A DNA stretch of 64,000 nt from CAWGYT01 sp963826795 (GTDB lineage Bacteria; Planctomycetota; Planctomycetia; Pirellulales; Pirellulaceae): contig CAWGYT010000003.1 in the NCBI GenBank assembly GCA_963826795.1, positions 62,001-126,000 of the forward strand, given 5' to 3'. How positions within the stretch are numbered: position 1 is the first letter of the stretch; every line of letters begins with the position of its first letter. Positions 52,601-61,600 of the stretch are shown piece after piece. The notes under the pieces are model-generated. The model did no database searches and was not told where the DNA came from. It saw nothing but the letters and a program-made list of their open reading frames with translations. A program made the translations under genes and the position numbers.

Positions 52601-55600
52601 CGGGATCCACCAGCACATAGAACCCTTGCGCATTTGATACGGATACGACTTGATTCGGCGCGCTGGAGATCGTCGCGGTTGCCGCCAGTTTGCTGACAAC
52701 CAACGTGCCGCCGCTGGCCGTGGCGGAGTAGAGCGGGCCGCCGCTTCGAGCCGCGATTGCATTGGCCAGGCCCACCGCGACGTCATTCAGCGTGCTGTCG
52801 GTACTGAGGACCGTATAGTCGTACGATTCACCGCCGAGGAAGATCGTCCAGATATCCGCCGAACGCACGGATCCTCGCAGAATGTACGACAAACTGCCGC
52901 TCGCCAAGGAAGGTTCCACCAGGATGGGTTTGAGCAAGTCACGCTGGATCGAAGTGGTTCCCGAGGCGACTCCCACGTCCAGCGTGATGTCGGAAACAAG
53001 CGAGCCCTTCAGGTCGTTGACCGTAATCACATCGGCCCCGGCGCCGGCGTTGACATTGAGCCCTTCGATGTCCGTCACGTACAACGCGGACGAATTGACA
53101 TCGATCTGAATACCGTCGGGCAACTGGTAAAGCGTCGTGTTACTGCCGGTCGGGTTGGTTGCCTGGAGGCTACCGGCACGTGAAACCGCCGTGATGGTGA
53201 TGGCATCGTCGGTCGACGGGGCAGTGATCACAAACGTGTCCTGGCCTCCGTCACTGGCCGTCACGCTCTGCAGGTCGCCGCCGCCAGTGACGAAGAAGTC
53301 GACGGGCTGGCCGAAGGTCCAGTTGATCGTGTCATCGTTCGCTCCTCCCAGGACGTAGTCCGAACCGACTCCGCCGGTGAGCTCGTCGTCACCCGCGTTA
53401 CCGAGGAGCCAATCGTCGCCCACTTCGCCAAACATGCGATCGTCGCCCGGGCCGCCTTGGAGCCAGTCGTCACCGTCTTCGCCATACATCACGTCCGCGT
53501 GGTTGCCGCCGTCGAGGAAGTCGTTATCGTCGCCGCCGTAGAGCACGTCGTCGTCATCGCCGCCCTCCAGCCGGTCGGCGCCCTCCAGTCCGAAGAGCTG
53601 GTCTCGCCCTCGTCCGCCGTACAGAGAATCGTCGAATTCGCTTCCGACCAACGTGTCGTCACCGTCATCGCCATACAGGGCGCGAGTAAAGCCTTGGGTC
53701 GCCGACGTCGCGTAGACCATCAGATTGTCGTTACCACCACCTCCGTGCAGTTCGAGATTCGCTTCGACCGAGCCATCGACGACGATCTCGTCGTCGAACC
53801 GCGTCCCGGTCGACGTGATGACGGGCACTGTCGCCGCGGAGTCGAAAACAAAAATGTTCGTGTACCCGCGTGCCGAAACCTCGATCGCCTGCTGCGTCGT
53901 CGTTACACCGCCGATGATCACCTGCTGCTCGATCTGCCGGACCATATAACGGTCGCCGGTCGTCTGGCCGTCGCGCGTTTGCGGCTGCAGGTCCAGCCGC
54001 AACTCCTGCCGGCCATTGCTACCGACACTCTGCATGGTGGCCAAGACGGGAACGACATCGGGACAATGGTAGGCAAAGTCGGCGATCACCGCCGAGAAGA
54101 AGTTCTTGCGTGCTTCGAAAATCGTGATCTTCCCGCCAAAGACGCTCAGACCAACCCAGAAAAAGGCATCCAAACCGACCGACAAATCGCCGTAAATATC
54201 GAACACACAAAGCGGCAGGTTGGCGAGCAATTCTTCGCCGTAGATCTTGCCGTCGTACTCGGGTGGAGTGAACCCCTGGCTCGGATCATTGTTGATCGGA
54301 ATTCCGGTTCCGGGTTCGGGCTTGTCATTGAGGTCAAAATTCACCTCCGCCTTGACATAACCTTCGACACCGGCTTCGACCAAGCCGCCAATCCCGACCG
54401 AGGCGCCGGCCGTAATTGTCGCGGTTAACGTGGCTTCGGGTTCGTCGTTGCCTGACCCTTGGATTCCGTGGTCGTCCAGGAAGAATCCTTGCGTGAAAAC
54501 CAACGGAGCGTCGCTGATTTGGAAACCTCTATCTTGCCATTCGTTGAACCCACGGGTACTCAGGCCGAAGGTGAAGTTGGTGGTTGCCGTCACCTCGCCG
54601 CCGAGTTTCGCATTCAGTCCTGGAAAGATCGGGAAGACCTGTTCGTACACGAAGGCAAGGTCCAGCGCCGGCAGGTCGTAGAGGAACAGGTCGACTTCTT
54701 TCCCCATCAGCAGACCGAAGAGGTTGCTGGGGCTGCTCAACAGCGGGAACTGCAAGCTGCCCGGCTTGGTTCCGAACTGCTTCGTGACATTCTTGGCCTT
54801 GTTGGCCTTGTTGGCATCCATTCCCGCCGCCCGGTCAATCTGGCCGTCGGTATTGGCCGTATTCGGTGTGTCGCTGGGGACCGCAGCTGCGTTGTTGGCA
54901 TCTCGCACGTCACCGCCAACCACAAAGTCACCAAAGCCGATGACCAGCGGACCTGGGTTGTTGCTGATGTAGTCGTCCAGGTCGTCGATCAGATTGACGA
55001 TATCGACAACCGCGTTGACCGCCTTCACCACGCCCGCATACTTCGTTTGTCCAAGCAGAGTTCCGGCGATGTCCAGCAGCGTGTAGGCCTCCGCACCGAG
55101 TTCCTTGAGCAGACCGATCTCGGTTGTCAGGATCTCCACCAGCGGCTCCAGGGGTTCCGTCACATCGTGCACTTTGTCGATGATCGGCGCGACGAAACCG
55201 GTGATGAACTCGCCCAGATTCAGTTCCACGTTTTCAAAGACCAGCAGAGGTTTCCCACCGAACGACGTCGTCGTACCGCCGCTGCCGAACGTCGCATTGG
55301 CGAATTCCTGGTCGTAGTGAATGACCGTCGTGATGCTCGGGAAGTCGAAGTTGATGCCGCCTAAATCAATCGATGGAATCGAAAGCGTGGCATCCAGGTC
55401 CACGTCCGCCACCGCACTGAGGGAGGCGACCACCAACAGACTTTCCGAGGGTCCACTGGCAAACGGATTGAAGAACGTCAGCTTCCCGTCCCCGCCCGAA
55501 TCTTGCAGGTCCACGCCAAACGACCCGTACAGTCCGCTGGGTCGGCCATCGACCACGTCGACAATCTGGCCCTTGAGGAAGATCACCTGCGCGCTGAGGC

Positions 55601-58600
55601 TGGCCCCGGAAGAAACGGCGGCGGACAGGTCCAATTGCAGCTCATTGCCAGATTCCGTAACGCCGCTCGTATCGAGGTAGAAACCATCGTCGCGACTAAA
55701 TCCGAAACCAAATCCCAAGACATAGTCGAAACGCAGATCAATCGTGTCATTGGGTCCCGTGCTGAGCGAAAATCCAGGCACGGCCGCGGAGAAGTCGATC
55801 GGGATCGAGATCGCATTGGTCGTCGAATTGTACTCCGACGGGAACATCCATTTCAAAAGGCTGTCGCCCATCGTGAAGTTGAACTGGACTCCGTCACCGG
55901 TGACCTCGATTTGAATCTGATCCGGCGACGTCACGGGAACTAGCGAGACGGCCCCGGTCGAGGAATTGAATACGGGCTGCCCCTCGGCGTCGAGCTCGGG
56001 TACCCGCAGAATGTTCAAGCCGCCTTGGGCGGCACCGAGATTCTCGTAGAAGGCATTCCGGATCTCATCGAAGAGCAGGTCGGAGACCGTCACGTCGTTC
56101 GTCGAAACTCCATCACTGTTCAGCGCGGCCGCTTCGGCCAACGTGCGTCCCAACCCACCCGAACTGTTGTAGCGCGCAAGTGAACCGACGGACTCGCTGG
56201 CATTGGTGATGTCCAACACGCTGTCGCGCAGCGTATCGACAAATGCGGCCGCACCCTGCAACTTGTCGCCGATCAACGGCAAGTTCAACGAGCTAAATTG
56301 TGATTCGAGGCCCGATTTGATTTGCTGAAACATGCCCTCCAGGCCGACCAGCAAGTTGTTGGGATCATTCAGGATCGCAAAGATATCGAAGCTGGGAACG
56401 AGCGACGGGATGGAATACTCCAGATTCGTCGAAATTGGACTTCCCACGGTTGCATCCAGCTCGCCGGCGATGTGCAGAACGTTGTCACCGATGCCGTTGT
56501 TGTCCAGGTCGTCCGTCGTACCGCCCATCGGGAACGAGGCGGTGGGGAAATAGAGCGGCAGATCGGCTTGGGCGTCGCCTCGGAAGAAGATTTCCACCGC
56601 TCCCGGCAGCTCGCTGAGCGAATAGCGTCCGTCGTCGTCACTGTCGTCGGCCAGGCCGAAGCCGAGACTCAGATTGAGTTCAGCGCTGCCGTCCACGACC
56701 TGAATTCCAACTTCGCCGAGCACCGGGACGTCAATCAGTGCCTTGAGCGAGAGGGGCGCCGAATTCGCGACGTTCAAACTGACTTGCAGCCCCGATGTAT
56801 CTTCAAAAAACAGATCGGGAGCCAGGATATTGCTGAGATCAAAACCGATGCCGAAGTCCAGCTCGGCCAAGGCCACGACGTCCAGCTCGCCGCCCGTTTC
56901 GAAAGTCAATCCCAGCGCGCTGCTGAGGTCCGCCAATGTCGGATCCAGATCAGCCAAGTTGACTGCGAGCGGAATCTGGGTCTCATATTCCAGGTCCAGG
57001 TCCAGATTGAAGTAAAACGCCGAGTCGCGGTACTCGAGCGTCACGGGCTTGTCCGACACAAGTCCGTATTGAGTGAAAATTGTCGTTAGCTCCGCATTGA
57101 TCGCCGCTTCCAGACCACCCAGGTCCGTGACTGCATCCGTCGCCGCCCTGAATCCATTCCGCAAATCGGTCACGAAGTCGACACCGCCGTTGCCGAAGAT
57201 CTGGGCGGCGCTCTTGTTGATCAAGGGCAACGCGGCGTATAGCTTGCCCGTTCCGTCTTGTCCCCCTGTTTGCGTACTAAACGCGACGTTCGTGTCCGAA
57301 CTGGTCAGCAAGTCCACGTTCTTGCTGCTTGTGGTTGTCGAAACGAAAGTCACGTCCCAGGTCGCATCGGTGGTGTTCCAAACGACGGCGACGTCTTCAA
57401 CGCTGGAGAGCGCTTCCAACGCGGCTTCGATGTTGGATGCCGTGACGTTGGGATCCGTATCAATCACGATGCTGGTCGTCACAAAATCCGTGAAACCCAA
57501 AGTGAAGGGAGTCGTGCCAGAATATGAGATCTGTTGGACTTCATTGACGGGTGACTGGCCGACCAGTGCGTCCAAGCCCGAATTGATGGCCGCCAGGATC
57601 AAGTCGAGCGAGATTCCGTTGAATTCGGCGAAGCTACTGAAATCGGCGTCGGTCGGGATGACGTTCACCAGACGCTCGTAAAACGCTTCGATCGTGTTGC
57701 TGCCGGTCGCGGGCAAGAATTCGTTGACACTGGCCAGGATCGAGTTACCGGAACTAAACACGATGACCGCGTCAGTCAAGCCAGGCAAACTGCCGGATAA
57801 CGAGATCGGCAAGAAGACCTCGCTGCCGCTCGTGTCGTTCAAGAGCGGTTCGCTCAGATTAATGTCGCTCAGCGTTAAGGCGCCACCGCCGCTCAGGTCG
57901 TCGAGTTGCAACACTCCTTCCGTGTTCAGGTCAACGTCAAGCTCGAAGGAAGCCACGCCACCTTCGACCTGGAGGCCCAAGGGACCGAGCTGCAGCCCAC
58001 TGGATAACGCGAAAGTGGGCCGAATCTTGCCATCGGCGAAATTGTCGACAAGTGGCTCTTCCACGACGATGACGGTGTTCGTGCCATCGAACGAGATGCC
58101 GCCTGCGGCGATCGTGTAGTTGCCGTCGTTACCCGTCGACTCGGAGACGTTGATCGTATCACCGTCGGCGAAGAGGGATTGTTGGTCGCCGGCAATCGAT
58201 ACCGTCCCCGCGTCGACATCGACAGCGACAACTGCCAGAGGTTCGTCACCTAGCCGCACCGCGGCTCGGAGCCCTGGATTGACGACGTAGAACGCACCCG
58301 TCTCATCAACGCCGAAATCAAACTCCAGATCCAAATTAGCGGTCACCGGGATCGCGGGTCCAGTGCCTGCCGTCTGAGCCAGCTGAAAGGCGCTCAGCAG
58401 CGTATCCATGAAGGTGATCACTTCGGTCGGAACAACACTGTCGGCCAAGAAGGTACTCGTCGACGGCAGACCAACCCCCGACAAATCGAGTGTCGCTTGA
58501 TTGGTGGTCAGACTATGCAAGTTGACGCTCGCATGAAACTCCTTCAGATTGCCAGACGTCGACGGTTCGATGCCGTTAATGGCAAGAATGCCCCCTGCGG

Positions 58601-61600
58601 TCGCGGCGCTCCCCGCACTCGCGAAGTATTCGCCAATCTCGTGCAGGATCGATGCTTCGATGGCCGTCTGAATCTCGCTGCCCGTAACGGTGAACAGGGC
58701 GCTCAGGTCGTCGGCCAGGTTGGCAGATGCCAGGTCAACAAGCGGCAAGTCGAGTGCAGGGAAGAGGCCGCTGGACTCACTGGCGAAGGCGGTCGCCCAC
58801 TGCGCGAACGCATCCAGCCCGTCAAAAATTACTTTCGCCTCGCCCAGCAGGCCAGCGGAACCCGTCGTGTGAAGCGTGGCGGCGCCCTGCGTGGGATCCC
58901 CGGTCGTATCCAAGTGGGTCGGACTGAGTCGCATCCCGGTGCCGAGCGCGTCGCCCATCAGCAAGTAGGCGCCATCGTCCGTAGCGACGTGTCCGTACCC
59001 ATAGACATGGCCCAGTTCGTGCATCAAGGTCGTCAGCAGATCGATTCCGCCGCCGGCGGTTGTGTCGGCATCGGCGAATAAGGCACCGCGCGCGGCCGTG
59101 CCAAATTCTGCGTCGTCCCCTGGCGTTGGATCCACGAACCAACCGAGTCCCGCCGCATTGGCATCGATCTGAATTACTCGTCCCTCGGTCTGGCCGATGA
59201 TTTGGCCAGGTAAATCGCTGATTTGGAGGACCACATCGTTCAAGCGGCTCGCGTCGAAGCCGACGGGATCCAAATCGATCCAACGCTGTGTCGCTTCCGC
59301 CAACAGGTCCGTCAGATCGGCATCGGTGACCGCCGCACCGTCGGGCGTAACCGCTGTCTCGTCGGCGAGCAGCAGCACGGTGAAGTTCAGGGGTAGGAGC
59401 GTGGACAAGGCATTTCGCCAGCCGGGAGATGGCGTGATTACTTTGCTGTCGCTTCCAAAGCCATAAGCCGTGACCGACTTGACGACATTCTGATTCCCGT
59501 CTTCAAAGTAGAACACATAGCCCTCGGGAATCCGGACGGCGCCGCTGGGATTGCTCTCGAAGCGGATCCGATCGCCAGCACCTCCCATCCCAAAGATAAT
59601 GTCGTGGCCAAAGTCGCCGCTGAACTGGAATTCATTAGAGCCACTGTCACCGATCAGCAAGTCATTGCCCGGACCTCCTTCGATGTTTTGAATGCTGGTC
59701 AGACTGCTGGCCGTCGAAGGAACGCTTGCGAACTTTACAAGTCCAGCGTGAGATGTAAACGTGGTTGTCGTGGACGAGAGCGGCAAGTCGCTGGCGATCG
59801 TGCTCAGGATGGGAGCGATACCCGGAGCAAAGCGGATGTCCCAGCTGTTGCTGTTCGTCCCGGGCGTGACCGTCACGTTCCCCGCACCCACGCTCGGCAA
59901 GGCAGCCAACGCGTCGCGGATCGCGAACTCGTCGGCGTCGAATAGCACGGGCACGGTGGTTTCGGTCGCCACTCCCCAGTCCGCCGAGATTGCGAATACG
60001 CCACCGTCCGCGTCCAGCGTCAGCGTGTCGGAATTCCGAACGGTTGCGGCGCCGGTCGTGCCCTTGACCAGTCCGAGCGTGACGGCCGCGCTGGTGGCGT
60101 CGTACAGTTCGATCCCTGCTGTGACCGTCGTCAACGTCGGTACGGTTGACAAGGCTGGATCGAATACAATCTCCCAAGCGCTGGACGACTGATTGAAGGT
60201 GACCGTCACGTTTCCATCGCCGATGCTCGTCAGATCGTCCAAGGCGTCGATGATGTCCAGGGCCACGGCATCAAAGTCCGTGGAATAGACGATGGGCCGG
60301 GTCGTCTCCGAGCCGTCGGAGAATTGGAATACGCCCGCGTCGGCGTCGATCGTCAACGTGTCGTTGTTCACAAGCGTCGCCGTCCCCGCCGTTCCTTGCG
60401 ACAGACCGGTCGTCGTCACCTGGACCGGCTGGCTGTCGTAGAGCGGGATCGCATCGACGTTGACGGTGAGCGTGGCATCGGTGCCGTTGAGGAATGTCAC
60501 CAGCGCACCGCCCGCGGATGCGGGCGTGACGGAAACGTCAGCAGGGTTGAGATTGGTCAGGCCGGCCAAGGCGGCCTGAATCGTGGCGTCGTCGGCGTCG
60601 TGGGCGAGTGCCCTCGTTGTTTCCGTGCCCGTCCCGTTGGACGCCGTGATCGTGTAAAACCCTTGATTGGCGTCAATCGCCAGAGCGTATTGTCTGTCGC
60701 CGGTGAAGGAAGCCGTGCCAGGGACGGCCGGCGCAAAGAATGAGCTGCCAGGGTTGCTACGTAAATCCACGGTCACGTCGAAGGCGAGCTTTCCGGCCGT
60801 CGACGCGCCAGGATCGCTGATACTCTCTCCCACGGCAAGCGTGACAACCGTGACGTCGTTGGAACTGTCGAAGACGACGCTCCCCACGGTGTATTCGCGA
60901 TTGTTGCCGGCCGTGGAGGAACCGACGACACGGAAGGAACTTCCAGCGGCGAACCACGCCAGTTGGTCGTGCGCAACCTCGATCGTATTCGCGGTGAAAC
61001 CTGTCACCTCAAGCGGCGCGTCTCGGAACGTGACCGTATTGACACCGCCACGGCCATCCACCACGTCACGGCCGCCGAAGCTCAGATTAAACGTTTCGTC
61101 GCCGGACTTCCCGAAGGGCACTTCGTTCGTGCCGGACAGATGATCGTCCCGGCGGCTGCCGGTCAGATTCGTCATCCCGTAGACGGCGTTGTCGGCAAAA
61201 ACCTGCGCATCGAACGTAAGCCCCCCGAAACGATTGCCGCCCACGCCGTCAGCGCGGCCGAACTGCAAAACGATTCCGGGGAAGGTGCCCAAGAATCCCA
61301 TGTCGAAGGCCGGAATGAGGACCTGATCGGTTCCCGCGATCGAATCGACATCCAGACCGCTCGAACCCGGGGTTGCAAAATAGTCGGCGTAGTCCAACAC
61401 CACGCTGCCACCGTCGCCCACATTGATGGTGCCGCGAAGACTCGCTTCGTCCTTGAAGATAAACGTGTTCACGCCCCGGCCGCCGATGATATTCTCGATA
61501 TCGTTGGCGAAGACGGTGCCCACCAGATACGGCGTTGCTTCCTGCAGTGCAGTGGGCAGCGGAAGGTCGAACGGCGGCAGGGAGACCGTCACGAGATTCG

